A DNA stretch of 64,000 nt from Bromus sterilis (GCA_950022295.1 OX465600.1:232955782-233019781); one strand, 5' to 3'; shown: positions 1-11,253, counted from the stretch's first letter. A program made the numbers and translations. Notes: a model not told the origin generated them from the letters alone.

Positions 1-732
1 ATCTGAACATAGTCTCATAATACATCAGATCCTAGCTAACTCAGCGTAGCAACACAGAAATTACAAAGGTGCCTCGATCATGTGAGGCAGCTCACGAGGT
101 CTCGAAAGTGGAAGCACAAAGAGGGGAGGAAAACATCACATAGCTACTGGTCATGGACCCATGGTCCAAGGGGGACTACTCACAAGACATCCGGGAGGCG
201 TCCATGTTGATGGATGGTCTCCCGGAGGGGATTCCTCCTTCTGGCAGGGTGCCGGGGCAGCTTCTCCTGGCAGCCCCGATCTTGAAACGGCGGCGGCGGT
301 ACAGAGAGGAGAAGGGGAATAGCAGATCGATAGTAGGGGTTGTCTCCATGGGGGCTAAATATAGGCCAAAGGGGGCACCGAGAGGGGCCATAGGGCAGCC
401 AGGAGGCCTCCTGGCGCACGCTAGGGTGGGGCCGCGCCAGGGACCCTCTTGGGGCCCTAGTGGGTCCACCCCCTTCCATCTTTGGTTCTTCAGGAAGCTT
501 CCGGGTCACTGATTTTTTATATAATTTTCCATGATTTATTTGGCACTTTTAATGGCCGGAAAACCTGAAATACAAAAACAGCAGAAAACAGGAACTGGAA
601 ACTGGGTGCACTGAGGTAATAGGTTAGTCCAAATAGGATCAAAAGTGTATGAAAGTTCAAGAAAAACATGGCAAAGTCACACAAATCATGCATGGAGCAA
701 GCAGAAATTATAGATACGTTTGGGACGTATCA
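1..732 (-). repeat. RLG-A 3' LTR (partial)
   Basis: It aligns with 5037-6591 over its whole visible length and ends on the plus strand in GGGACGTATCA, so on the minus strand the LTR starts TGATACGTCCC. The polypurine tract follows directly, which marks this as the 3' LTR of a minus-oriented element. A GC-rich stretch lies around 360-475. The TATA-like motif CCTATATTTAG occurs on the minus strand near 355-365. Confidence 0.9.
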
Positions 733-766
733 ACATCCCCAAGCTTAATTCCTGCTCATCCTCGAG
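733..766 (-). other. RLG-A polypurine tract and adjacent hairpin
   Basis: The minus strand reads AAGCTTGGGGATGT immediately before the 3' LTR, a typical plus-strand primer. Just upstream (755-766) is a short hairpin whose stem is CTCG/TGAG, with one G-T pair, and whose loop is AGGA. The same loop recurs in RLG-B, RLG-C and RLG-E. Confidence 0.75.
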
Positions 767-3597
767 TAGGGAAATGATAACAAACATAATTTCTGTGGCG
801 ACATGCCACACAACCATATAAGAACTTTTAAGTAAAGCAATCAAAGCATGCAATTCAATTCAAGTCTTAATAAGCAATAGTCTATATTAGCATTGGCACA
901 AGCAATAAAAGAACAAAGGGTGCAAGAGCTCTCGCTGTCCGTGACTCGAATGTCTCCAGATGGTGTTTGCGTGCAAGAAGGGGGATATGGGAATACAAGA
1001 GAAAAAAAATTGTTGAGAACTACTATCTACTAAAGTTTCACACTTAGTCTCCTTTGGATTCTTATCTTGAATCGTCCCCAGACCACTAGTCAGGTACAAG
1101 TCAAACTGGTCCACTCTCTTTTGATATTTTGAGCACTCATGCAATGGATGAGCGTGAGCAAGAAAGTTGACACCTAAAAGGCGAAACAGAAAGAAGGTGG
1201 AGGAGGAAGACAAAAAAGGGTGTGAAAGGCTCACATCAATGAGGACAACCATAGGCGAAAGAAGGCCATATGATAGATATGATGTGAGGAGTAGGGATTT
1301 CCATGCAACGGATGCACATGTGAGCTAAAAGCTCTCCAAGGGAACTAGTGGGGGTACATCCAACTTGCTTGCTCAAGAAGACCTAGAGCTCGTTTGAGGA
1401 GGCTAATCATTGGAATATACAAGCCAAGTTCTATAGTGTGAAGGGTCCCCACATAGCTATATGCATGTATGATGATCTCTATGGAGTACAAGGGATAGAG
1501 GATGAAGTACTAGTGTGGATCTCTCAAAAGGAATAGTAGTGTGCCCCCTTCTCTCTTTTCCTTTTTTTTCTTTTTCTCTATTTCTACTTTTTTGTATTTT
1601 TTTGGGTGGCCTCAATGGCTCTTTCTATTTCTCTCATTTGTCATCTTTGGGATCTTTTGATTTTGTCCTCTTTGGGATCTTTTCCTCACTTTAGGGGCAA
1701 CACTCTATATTTTACAAGAATATAGGAGATCTTTCAGACTTTACAAGGGTACTCACATAAAGAAAATGTAACTATCATGATGCAAATGTATGCCTCTACC
1801 AGGGTAGCAGGATATGCAATGATACTAGCGTATCATGTAGCAATGATTAGGGCAAGGCCCAACTAGCATGCGGCTCATCGATCAAGCAAGTACCATGTAT
1901 GACATGAAGATCAAGTCATGAGAAGGTGGATGTTGCATGGCAATGTATCTCGGAAAGGCTATGGAAATGCCTTGATAGGTAGGTATGGTGGATATTTTGA
2001 GGAAGGATATAAGGAGGTTTCTGATGACAGAGCATATCATTCCAAGGGTTTGGATGTACCGGCGAAGGTGGACGCCAACTCTCAGAGTGAGAAGGAGGCA
2101 ATGCACGACATAGGAGAGGCTAGAAAAATATGGGAAGGTGGAAGTGTCAACTTTCGAATACTCACATTAGTCCGAAGAACTCATGTACTTATTATTGGTA
2201 ACTCTCAATCTAATCAGGAGGTTCACAAAGAGACAAGTACCACAAGGAGTGTATGGGGGTTTGGTTATCCTTGCGCATCCTCGACTCATGGTACGTGAGT
2301 GTACTCTAATATTCGAACCCTCCAGAGGTTAGTGATCCATCTAGTAGCTAGAGTTATCAAAAAGGGTTTTGGTTTTTGAAAATCACACGGATTTCCCAAA
2401 ATACGACATCTATCACTAATAGGCTAAAGCTCTTGACACCATAAGTTCAAACATTACTCTAGTCAATACCTCAAAACTATTGCAAGTTACTACTACAAAG
2501 AGAATAGCAACTTCAACTACCTACTTTCTAGTCAAGACACAAAACTCAATGCAACAGGAAAACTCTCTAAACAAGATAAACATGAAACCTATAGAAAGTT
2601 CAACCTGATACAAAAGAAAATCTCTAGAAGAAAACTAAAGCAATATAACTAAACAGGGCAGCAGCTAAGAAAAGAAAAAGAACAACTCAGAGCTAAGGAA
2701 ATAAGCATGCAAATCCTATGAGGAGTTATAGTTCATGCGGAGCGTGTTTCTCTCCCACACAAAAGAAATCTGGGGTCTAACTTGTTTCTACAGCAAACAA
2801 ATAAAAAACAAACCTAAGGAAAGTAAAGAGCGAGACGCTCCAAGCATAGCACATAACGCATGAAGTGATAAAAATATAGTGCAACAAGGGACGAACTGAT
2901 AATGGTTGATGAAGAAGGGGATGCTCGGGGGCATACCCAAGCTTAGACGCTTGAGTCTCCTTGAATATTTATTGGGGGTGCACATGGGCATCCCGAAGCT
3001 TGAGCGTTTGACACTCTAGGATCTTCTTTCATCATCTTCCATCGCACACTTGAAAACTCCCTTCATACATAACTCATTGTAAACTGATTACAGAGGTTAG
3101 TACCCTATTAAAATAATGTTTCCCTTACTGGAAATAAAGATATTCTTGAAGAGCTGCTGTTTCTCAAGATTTCCAAAAAGTTTTTGCAAAGAAAAAGCAA
3201 GCTTAAGGTTTGCAAAAGTTAGGAGAGACAAAACGTGGCAGAATCTGTGAAAAACAGAACAGTAGGTAGTAAAGAATTTTTTAGGGGCACTTCTGCAACT
3301 CAAATCAATAAACTCAGATAATACGAAAGTTCGGTGATTGTATAGAGCACGCTGTGTAAAAAATTCAGCTCAAAAAGATGAACTGGTGATTTTCTATGAT
3401 TTTTTCCGTCACGAGGACAAAATCTGTTTTCTGGACAGCATGCCCCAACTTTCACTTCCCTTGTCATATGAGGCTATACTTGGCACAAAGCTTGAAAAAT
3501 AAAGATACAATGATTTTGTTACAGTAGTAACAATCATCAAGACCACTAAAAACATAAGTAAAAACATCTAGGGTTGCCTCCCAACAAGCGCTTTCTT
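767..3597 (-). other. RLG-A 3' non-coding module
   Basis: About 2.8 kb without a credible coding region. It aligns along its length with 19641-22534 in RLG-B and 48371-51182 in RLG-C, so it is a conserved part of the family and not decayed pol. It contains a pyrimidine-rich block (1550-1620), two copies of a 24-bp minisatellite unit (about 1637-1690), and a pair of polypurine-like motifs (2932-3001). Short open frames inside it differ between copies and are not supported as genes. Confidence 0.75.
2932..3001 (-). other. Internal polypurine-like motif pair in RLG-A
   Basis: Two close variants of the 3' polypurine tract core (plus strand CATACCCAAGCTT and CATCCCGAAGCTT) lie about 56 bp apart and about 2.2 kb from the true tract at 733. 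Both carry point changes relative to the better-preserved copies in RLG-B. Confidence 0.5.
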
Positions 3598-4859
3598 TTA
3601 CGCCTTTAAGCTAGGAAAAAAGATTATAGAAGATGCTCTCACAAGAATAAGAATTTTGAAGCAAAAGAGAGCATCAAGAAGCAAATATGAAACACATTTA
3701 AGCCTAACCCACTTCCTATGCATAGGCATCTTGTAAGAAAATAAATCAAAGAAGCACAAAGTGACATGCATAGGAAGGTGGAAAAAGAACAACTTCAAAA
3801 CTTTCAACATGAGGAGAGGTATTTTAGTATATGGAAGTTTCTACAACCAAACTTCCCTCTCTCGAAATAATTTTCAGTAGTATCATGAAAAACATCAAGA
3901 ATATAACTATCACATAAATCATGTTGTTCATGACCTACAAGCACACGTGTATAGTTTTCAACACGGTCTTTAGGATCATAAGATAAATACAACCCATCAC
4001 ATTGAGCCTTGATAAGAGCACAATTCTCCGGAATATGAATTGGAGATTTCAAAAGGATAATAGGACCATCAAGTGTCGGTGCAATAGCAAAAATTTCAAG
4101 CTTAACATGAGGAACTATAGCAAGTTCATCTCCGTAAGCGTCATCCATAGTGGCATCACGGGCATATGCTCAGAAGGCACCAACTTCATCAAAAAGGGAT
4201 ATTTCAAAAGAATCCATGGGATCATAACACTCATATAAGGTAAGAGTCAAAGAGTTACTCTCATTAGAAGTTAGTCGTGGATGGCTCCATTCTTCCTCCT
4301 TTTTTTCGTCACTCTCCTCCTCTTTTTCATCCAAGGAGCTTTCAGGTTCAGCAATTTCTTCTTCCATAGAGTCCTGCAAATCATTAGTCTCTTCCTTTGG
4401 GGGAGAGATTCTCTCAAGATGATCAATATTATAATTATTTGCATCGTAATTTTCCAAACAATAGTTAAGTATAGAAAGACTCTCATATTTTTAAGGGGCA
4501 GCATCAATATTTTTTATAAGAGAAGTAATTTCATAGGCACCCTTATAAGCAACAAATTCTTCTATTTGCTCTGCATCATAAAAATCATAATTTCTCTTAG
4601 CATAAGAAGCTAAGGTTTCATCATCATTGTACTCACATTGGAAAGCAAGGTGTGTGTGCCTCATAAAGCAACAAGATTCATCCCTGCAGAAATATATATT
4701 ATATATTGAGCACAAGTTTCTAGCATACTCATACAACTGGTGTATTTGTTTCCATAAGTGTATCCCCTTTTGAGACAAGCGGTGTTCCTTGTACCACTTT
4801 TGTTGATCCTCAGTGAATCCTCCATGCCAATAAGATCTGGTTTCAAAGAAGTCAGACAT
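3598..4859 (-). pseudogene. Accessory ORF of RLG-A, function unknown
   Basis: I do not recognise this as gag, protease, reverse transcriptase or integrase. From the ATG at 4859 one frame runs to 3804, broken by two in-frame stops (about 4490 and 4169); the C-terminal part continues in another frame to 3598. The N-terminal region has closely spaced Cys and His residues (CRDESCC, then H-x-H and C), which could bind metal. An acidic Glu-rich stretch follows (coded at about 4300-4400), then a conserved block containing SYDPKD and NYTRVLVGH. The C-terminus is hydrophobic with two possible membrane segments. RLG-B has a homologue at 22535-23750 in which both of these stops are sense codons, so the ORF was open in the ancestor. 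It occupies the slot that gag-protease fills in RLG-C. Confidence 0.65.
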
Positions 4860-5008
4860 TGATTGGCAAGTAAGCAACTAGACATACTATATATATATTT
4901 TTGAATTTTTGATAAAGGACACGAAGATAAAAACTAAAAGATAAACTAACAATACTAAAAAGCAAAGATAAAAGATAGTGTGCAACTCCCCTATCTTGTA
5001 GACTGGAG

Positions 5009-5026
5009 TCCCCGGCAACGGCGCCA
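5009..5026 (-). other. RLG-A primer-binding site (tRNA-Asp)
   Basis: The minus strand reads TGGCGCCGTTGCCGGGGA, complementary to the 3' end of plant cytosolic tRNA-Asp. It lies 10 bp inside the 5' LTR boundary, which fixes the element's orientation. Confidence 0.92.
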
Positions 5027-5036
5027 GAAATTAGCT

Positions 5037-6591
5037 TGATGCGGTGAGGAAGTTAGTTCTCCCACTTCTCGTTGGTTACCCCAAGTGGAAGGTGAGATGT
5101 TGCATAGCAGCAAATTTCCCCTATGCAGAGGATAGGGTTTTTCTCCCGTAGGACTCGCGGAAATACAGGAAGGTGGTAAAGTGAACAATGGCGCCGAGGT
5201 TGCTAACTTCACCTGGACCTGCACACATAGCAAATAACTTTTCTCCCAACGAGTACAGAGGAGTTGTAAATTCCTCCGGCCTTTCTGTTTACAAAGGATC
5301 AACGCAAGAGATAATAATAGTGGCAATGGAAAGTAAGAACTGAAAGTAAATTGAAGGTGCAAAAAATGGTGGAAATATGGACCGGGGTCCCATGACGTTC
5401 ACTAGTGATGTCTGTCTCCAAAAAGACGATAAAAGTGCTAGCGAGGTAAACAAATCATAGCTGGGCAATTGACATGATTATAAAAGTACTACGAATCATC
5501 CACCTTGAGATATCTATCCAAAACATCTTGCTGGTATTAAGTTGTGAATCCCACCCAAAGTGTAAAATCAAAGCAACATACAACTGCATTAAAAGAACTA
5601 TGCGTAAAGTAAACAATCCTTGCACCCGCAAGTACAAGCACCGTTGTTTTATCCCTGGTGGCAACAACACATCCCCTAGTCTCATGTTTCTGTCACTCAA
5701 GCTAGACATCAGGGGGCTGAACCCACAATCAAGCATAACGCTCCCTCTTGGAGTTGCAACAAATCACTTGGCCAAAGAAAAATACGGCAACGGAGAACAT
5801 GCAAGAATTAACTAAAGAACACAAATATAAAAGAGAACCAAATATAGTACTCATCACAATCTGAACATAGTCTCATAATCCATCAGATCCCAGCAAACTC
5901 AACATAGCAACACAGAAATTACAAAGGTGCCTCGATCATGTGAGGCAGCTCACGAGGTCTCGAAAGTGGAAGCACAAAGAGGGGAGGAGAACATCACATA
6001 GCTCTTGGTCATGGACCCATGGTCCAAGGGGGACTACTCACAAGACATCCGGGAGGCGTCCATGGTGATGGATGGTCTCCCGGAGGGGATTCCTCCTTCC
6101 GGCAGGGTGCCGGGGCAGCTTCTCCTGGCAGGCCCCATCTTGAAACGGCGGCGGAGGTACAGAGAGGAGAAGGGGAATAGCAGATCGATAGTAGGGGTTG
6201 TCTCCGCGGGGGCTAAATATAGGCCAAAGTGGGCACCGAGAGGGGCCACAGGGCAGCCAGGAGGCCTCCTGGCGCGCCCTAGGGTGGGGCCACGCCAGGG
6301 ACCCTCCTGGGGCCCTAGTGGGTCCACCCCCTTCCATCTTTGGTTCTTTGGGAAGCTTCCGGGTCGCTGATTTTTTATATAATTTTTCCATGATTTATTT
6401 GGCACTTTTAATGGCCGGAAAACCTAAAATACAAAAACAGCAAAAAACAGGAACTGGCAACTGGGTGCACTGAGTTAATAGGTTAGTCCAAATATGATCA
6501 AAAGTGTATGAAAGTTCAAGCAAAACATGGCAAAGTCACACAAATCATGCATGGAGCAAGCAAAAATTATAGATACGCTTGGGACGTATCA
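5037..6591 (-). repeat. RLG-A 5' LTR
   Basis: A 1555-bp LTR starting TGATGCGG and ending ACGTATCA on the plus strand. The primer-binding site adjoins its left side. It contains the block GTTGGTTACCCCAAGTGGAA, shared with the LTRs of RLG-B and RLG-C, and a GC-rich segment downstream of the TATA-like motif in plus coordinates. Confidence 0.92.
6214..6224 (-). promoter_or_regulatory. TATA-like motif in RLG-A 5' LTR
   Basis: Minus-strand CCTATATTTAG at the edge of the GC-rich block. An equivalent motif occurs at the same place in the other LTRs of this group (19231-19240, 25212-25221, 47969-47979, 56910-56918), which supports a core promoter. Confidence 0.5.
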
Positions 6592-6892
6592 GGGGGCCAT
6601 TTGAAAATGCATTGAGCAAATGTGGATGTTTTGGAACAGTTTTGAATTATTTAAAATGTTTAATGTTACAATAAATATCCTGTAACATAGAATCTTGGCT
6701 TACTGACTTTTATAGTTTTTATAAAATTGTTTCCACAATTTGAAGTTCAAGTTTAATTTCCACTTAAAATTTGGGCAATTGATTTTTGTTTGAAATGACT
6801 TGGGCACGATCAAAGGTGATTAGCACTTGCAATACATAGTGACATGGCATTCAAAATGGTGATCACTGTAGCTTGACTCCCGGGGTGTTACA
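6592..6892 (-). mobile_element. RLG-X1: LTR tail fragment of another retrotransposon
   Basis: An AT-rich fragment ending TGTTACA on the plus strand, so on the minus strand it begins TGTAACACCCC, a common Gypsy LTR start. It resembles the last ~300 bp of RLG-X2 (28597-29630), sharing the AAATATCC, CTACTGACTTTTAT-like and GTAGCTTGAC blocks. It interrupts the reverse-transcriptase frame of RLC-M at 6892/6893 and is itself cut by RLG-A on the left. Confidence 0.6.
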
Positions 6893-7271
6893 ATGCGGCA
6901 TAAGCAAGAAACATGCACATAGATTCAAGACGGGCAACAGGGGAAAAGGTCACATCAAAATCCAAGCCTTCAACTTGGGAGTACCCTTGAGCCACTAACC
7001 TTGCCTTGCTGCGGATGATAGTACCATGTTCATGTTGTTTGTTCTTGAAGATCCACTTAGTTCAAATGATGTTATGATCTTGACCGGAAGGCCTCTCTAC
7101 GAGAGACCACACTTCATTCAGGGTGAAACTAGTAAGCTCATCTTGCATTGAAATAAGCCAATCCGCATCCTCAAGTGCTTGTTCAACCCTAAGAGGTTCA
7201 ATGCTAGACACAAACGAGAAGTGAGCGCGAAAGTTCATAAGTTGACGACGAGTAACTATACCTTGCCCCAA
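6893..7271 (-). pseudogene. RLC-M reverse transcriptase, N-terminal fragment
   Basis: The frame reads through blocks typical of Copia reverse transcriptase: the conserved lead-in EVWSLVERP, then KWIFKNK, ARLVAQGYSQ, FDVTFSPVARLE. A stop codon interrupts it just before KWIF (about 7061). It ends abruptly at 6892, where RLG-X1 begins, before the catalytic YVDD region, so no active enzyme is encoded. Confidence 0.85.
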
Positions 7272-7297
7272 TCCCGTGAGAATCTTGCATACATCAA

Positions 7298-7889
7298 CTA
7301 GTCTTGCCCCAAGGGCATGGTAGATGTTGGAGTTTCATTAGGCTCCACCCATTCGGGCTCATGATATACATTTGGTTCATCATAAAGGGAGGAGCCATCA
7401 TCAATAGCATCATTTTCTCCAAAGCGGATGCGGTCACGATTATCGTCATGTGACAATCGCATCATCATCTTGTGGATGTGAAACCACATCGGATTGAGGA
7501 GGGTCTTATTCTTGTTCTTGGATAATGGGCTCATCATGAGCAATTGGATCTTGAGTGGTAGGAGGAGGTGCTTGTGGTGGTGGAACACTTGGCCCATCAC
7601 CCACCTCATCATCTCTAGGCACTTGAGCAATGGGTACAAGATCTCCAATTCCCATAACCAAAATTTCTTGAGAAGAATCTTCATTATTACTTACATAGCT
7701 TAGATCAACTTTCTCCCCATGGGAGCCATTAAATTCATCAAACTCCAGGTCACAAGTTTCCACAACACATCCGGTGGATTTGTTGTAGACTCTATAGGAG
7801 TGAGAGTTTGAAGCATACCCAACAAATATACCCTCAATTGTTTTGAATTGAAACTTATCTAACCAATCTTTTTGTTGAGAAAGAAACAC
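7298..7889 (-). pseudogene. RLC-M integrase C-terminus and integrase-RT linker
   Basis: This continues the integrase in a shifted frame, with FKTIEGIFVGYAS and SYRVYNKST, the usual Copia block after the catalytic core. A proline-rich, acidic linker follows. A frameshift near 7865 separates it from the core, and a second frame change occurs around 7500-7680. Confidence 0.8.
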
Positions 7890-8734
7890 TTACAACCGAA
7901 TACTCGGAAGTATTTGATGTTTGGCTTGTGCCCAGTTAGAAGTTCATAGGGGGTCTTCATCAAGATCTTGCGGAGGAAGAGACGGTTTGATCCATGACAT
8001 GCGGTGTTGATGGCTTCGGCCCAAAAGCTATATGGTGACTTGTACTCATCCAACTTGGACCGGGCCATCTCCACAAGAGTACAGTTCTTCCTCTCGGCTA
8101 CACCATTTTGTTGAGGGGTGTATGGTGCGGAATATTGATGCTCAATCCCCTCATCACTCAAGAATTCTTCCAAAGTGTAGTTCTTGAATTCGGAGCCATT
8201 GTCACTTCTTATTGCCAAGATAGCCATGTTGTATTTCCTTTGGGATTGCTTGGCAAAGTCGATGAAGGTGGACTTCGTCTCGTCCTTGGAATTGAGGAAG
8301 AACACCCACGTGTATCTTGAGTAATCATCAACAATGACAAGGCCATATTTATTCCCACCAATACTATCCCATGATGGAGGCCCGAAGAGATCCACATGAA
8401 GGATATCCAAGGGCCTTGAAGTTGAAACAACATTCTTGGGGGTATGCTTTGCTTGATGTTGCTTCCTGGCTATGCATGCACTACACACACGATCTTTTAG
8501 ATTTCTCGTGCCGACATGGGCTAGCCGGCGATGCCATAGCCACCCCTTGTCGGCCTTGGCCATTAGAAAAGTTGCATGGTAAGTGCTCTCTTTCGGTAAA
8601 TCAACAGTATAAAGGTTTCCATCCAACTCTCCAATAAAGGCCACTTCGAGAGTATCTCTCTTAAAGACTTTCACACTTGTTAGAACAAATAGTGTATCAT
8701 AACCAACGGAAGCTAATTGACAAACGGAAAGCAA
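7859..8734 (-). pseudogene. RLC-M integrase (zinc-binding domain and catalytic core)
   Basis: This is a Copia integrase. The N-terminal zinc-binding region shows WHRRLAH and CSACIARKQ, but the spacer between them is shorter than in intact relatives, suggesting an internal deletion. The catalytic core keeps all three acidic residues in context: D in HVDLFGPP, D in RSDNGSEF and E in NGVAERKN. The frame ends after FGCKCFF at a frameshift. Upstream it overlaps the protease frame by a few codons. The coding piece is clearly related to Maximus-type pol but disabled. Confidence 0.88.
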
Positions 8735-8940
8735 ATTGTATTGAAGGGTTGGACAAGCATGACATTGGCAAGATACATGTCATTAGTGATAGGCACATTG
8801 CCCAACCCAAGTACCTTTCCCTTGGAACCACCACCAAAGACAATGCTCATATATGGTTGTATTGCATCCATGAAGTCCTTGAGCAAACGGCTTTCCCCGG
8901 TAAAATGATTGGTGCATCCACTATCAATCACCCATTTCAA
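8713..8940 (-). pseudogene. RLC-M aspartic protease fragment
   Basis: It contains WVIDSGCTNHFTG, the Copia retropepsin active site with an intact D-S-G triad, followed by a glycine-rich flap-like region (FGGGSKGKVLGLG). It lies between the gag tail and integrase, as in Copia polyproteins. Confidence 0.85.
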
Positions 8941-8981
8941 TCCACCGGATATAGCATCCTACACATAGAATTAGGGTTTGG

Positions 8982-9433
8982 TTAGAGGTGCCCATTTTTC
9001 AATGGGACCTCTAAGATTAGTAACAAGGGTCTTTGGAACCCAAATAGCATAGAAACGGAAAGCATTATAGGGCCCAATAAATTTGTCATACACATCTCCA
9101 TCCTTTGCCTTACGGAGCACATAGGATGGAGGCATCTTCTCCTACTTCTTGTTGGGAATGAACTTGCCCCTAGTGGCCTTCCCACTCCCAACACCAACCT
9201 CATAAACCTTCTTCTTTCCTTTGTCCTTGTGCCCTTCGCGAACAAAGATCACCTTTTGAGGAGTTGCTCCCTTGATAAGGGTGACATCATTTGTCACACT
9301 CATACTTGGATCAAAACCAAGTCCCTCCTTAGCAAAGGACTCCTTGGGATGACTTAGTACATCATTTAGGTTTTTCTCGCCTTGGAAACAAGTTATGAGA
9401 CCCTTCTTTAGTTGAGCATGAAGGGCTAAGTTC
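8982..9433 (-). pseudogene. RLC-M gag C-terminal part and gag-protease linker
   Basis: The reading frame shows ALHAQLKKGL, CFQGEKNLNDVL and GLGFDPS, then a lysine-rich segment. It is cut at 9433 by the RLC-P insertion. Joining 9429 to 17388 across the AGTTC target-site duplication restores one frame without a gap, which shows that RLC-P inserted cleanly here. A stop at about 9142 and frame changes toward the protease show decay. Confidence 0.8.
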
Positions 9434-11195
9434 TGTTGGGAATGCGCCCTAGAGGCAAATAAAATAAGTTTTATTAACATATTCCATTAGTTCATAATAA
9501 GTTTTATACTGTGCTATAACCGTATTAAGCGGAAACATTAATACACGTGTGGTATAAAACAACCAGGTCCGTAGTTAACTCTAGTATACTAGTCCACTGT
9601 CAATCGGATGATCCTGATCATGAGGACATAATCACCAATTGACAATGGGGTCATGTCATTGGGAGAATGATATGATGGACACACACCCACCATAACTTTT
9701 CCAATGTGATGGAGTCACATGAGTTCAACATTGCGATAACTACAACGTAGTGACCAGATCCTTAGACCGCAATGATCATATGTAATTACTGTCTAGTAGG
9801 ATGCCTTGATTTGCTACCCACCACCTGACTGAAATATGTTGGCCGTAAAGGAGTACTTCAGGTATTCCTAATAGATATGTTAATGAGTATGCAAATAGAT
9901 CAACGCGGGATTTGTCCATCCGAGGGACGGATAGGTACTCTGGGCCCACTCGGTGATATTGCATCATAAAGTTTTCAAACGTGTGACTAGGTCACGGGGT
10001 TGCAATATCACGAGAACGAGTAAACATGTTTGTCGGTAACGAGGATGAACTAGGTATATTGGATACCGACGATCAAACCTCGGACAAGCAAAGTACCATG
10101 GGACAAAGGGATAATGCTCAACGTTAAACGGATCGAACAGCGATGAAGTTTCATTCAATGGAAGCGCAGGGGCCATCTAGGATTGTAACCAGGTCTGATC
10201 GATGGTCATTGATCAAGAGAGTGTCTTGATCATGTCCGTTGTTTCCCGAACCATAGGGTGTCACACTTAAGGGTATTCGACGCATTAAGGATAGATTCGG
10301 GATCACCGGAGAAATAAGAGAGAACACCGGAATTATTTCCGGTGGAGGCGAGAAATTGTTCTGGGAATTTTGAAAGGTTCCAAATGTTATTTAATAATGT
10401 TTAAATATGTTTTATTATTTAATTATCTGAATTAAATATTAAAGTATAATTAAATATATTTAATAAAGGAAGAAAAGGCAAATGGGCCTAAAGAGGCCCA
10501 TTAGGGGAGGAGGGAGCCTCCCCCCTTGGGCCATGCGCCAAGGGAGGGGCCCACTCCCCCTTGGCCGGTGCACCCCCCCCCCCTTGGTGGGATTAGTCCC
10601 ACCTCGGGGAGGGATGGAGGTTCCCCCACTCCTTGGCCTATATAAGGAGGGGTAGGGGGTGCCCTTTTCTTCATAAGATTGAAGTTCTATCTTCCTCCTT
10701 TCTCCCTCCTGTGAGCGGACTCCCCTTGTTTGGAGTCTGCACTAGGTTGGGGATTTCTCCCCCATACGCACGCCGTCGTGCTGCTGGAATCGGGATCCGA
10801 ATCCATCTTCTTTCCGCAGCTCTTCTGGTTCGGAACCTGGAGGGACGTCGGGTATACCATCTGTGTGTAATCCCGCGAGGTGCTACACTTGTGGCGCTAC
10901 TTCATCGTCGTGGCCGTATTGCGGCGTCTTCACCGACAACGTTCCGACGGGGACGCAATCCCGTCATCGGTCTCAAGGACCGGGTGGCTATCGGAGTCAT
11001 CGTGGAGCTGCGCGGCATCGAGGATTTTGGTACGACTACATCAACCACGTTCACGCGGGAACGTTTCCCGCTTAAACGGCTACATACTGGTATGTGATCT
11101 ATTTCCATCCGTTACTTGCATTGCCATAGCATAGGTCTTGGGATTGGGTATCGTAGGTTATGAAAATTTTGTGTTTTCTGCCCCGAACCCCAATA
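9434..11195 (+). repeat. RLC-P 5' LTR
   Basis: It starts TGTTGGGAATGCG and ends CCCCAATA; the expected terminal CA is mutated to TA. It is AGTTC-flanked on both sides (9429-9433 and 11196-11200), as a solo LTR would be. In the first ~200 aligned bases I count about a dozen differences plus a 9-base indel relative to the 3' LTR. Confidence 0.9.
10638..10647 (+). promoter_or_regulatory. TATA box in RLC-P 5' LTR
   Basis: CTATATAAGG lies after a GC-rich stretch. The same motif is at 16824-16833 in the 3' LTR, and a similar one (CCTATATAAGG) is at 53407-53416 in RLC-W. Confidence 0.65.
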
Positions 11196-11253
11196 AGTTC
11201 TCCTCAATGAGAGATGCTTGATCAAGAGTAGAGTTAGTAGCACAAGCATCAAC
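11196..11253. repeat. Duplicated RLC-M gag segment immediately behind RLC-P 5' LTR
   Basis: These 58 bases match 17383-17440 (the host sequence behind the 3' LTR) with three substitutions, then similarity stops. On the minus strand both copies encode a Maximus-type gag block containing CATN and QASLIEEN. They occupy the place where the element's primer-binding site belongs. Confidence 0.85.

Larger units (their letters stand above)
1..6591 (-). mobile_element. RLG-A: non-autonomous Athila-lineage-like Gypsy LTR retrotransposon (left end outside window)
   Basis: Two related LTRs bound a 4.3-kb interior. Read on the minus strand the order is 5' LTR (5037-6591), tRNA-Asp primer-binding site, an accessory ORF, a long non-coding 3' module, polypurine tract, and 3' LTR (1-732, truncated by the window edge). 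No reverse transcriptase, integrase or typical gag is visible, so the element is non-autonomous. It is a sister copy of RLG-B at 17989-25529. The right flank starts GGGGG (6592-6596); the matching left target-site duplication lies outside the window. The Athila/Sabrina-like assignment rests on the tRNA-Asp primer and on LTR termini TGATACG...ATCA; the exact family is uncertain. Confidence 0.88.

Noticed and set aside
153..512. Open frames on both strands in the GC-rich part of the RLG-A, B and D LTRs
   Set aside because: They are open in several frames at once, differ between LTR copies, and lack domains; GC content explains them.
1918..2298. A 126-codon plus-strand frame in the RLG-A 3' module
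   Set aside because: The corresponding frame in RLG-B is shorter and shifted and in RLG-C is lost, and it is antisense to the element, so it is not maintained.
4281..4613. Hydrophobic plus-strand frame at 4281-4613
   Set aside because: It is the antisense shadow of the acidic part of the accessory ORF.
5009..5026. A tRNA-Asp gene fragment
   Set aside because: The 18-base match is antisense within a retrotransposon beside an LTR and recurs in three elements, so it is a primer-binding site.
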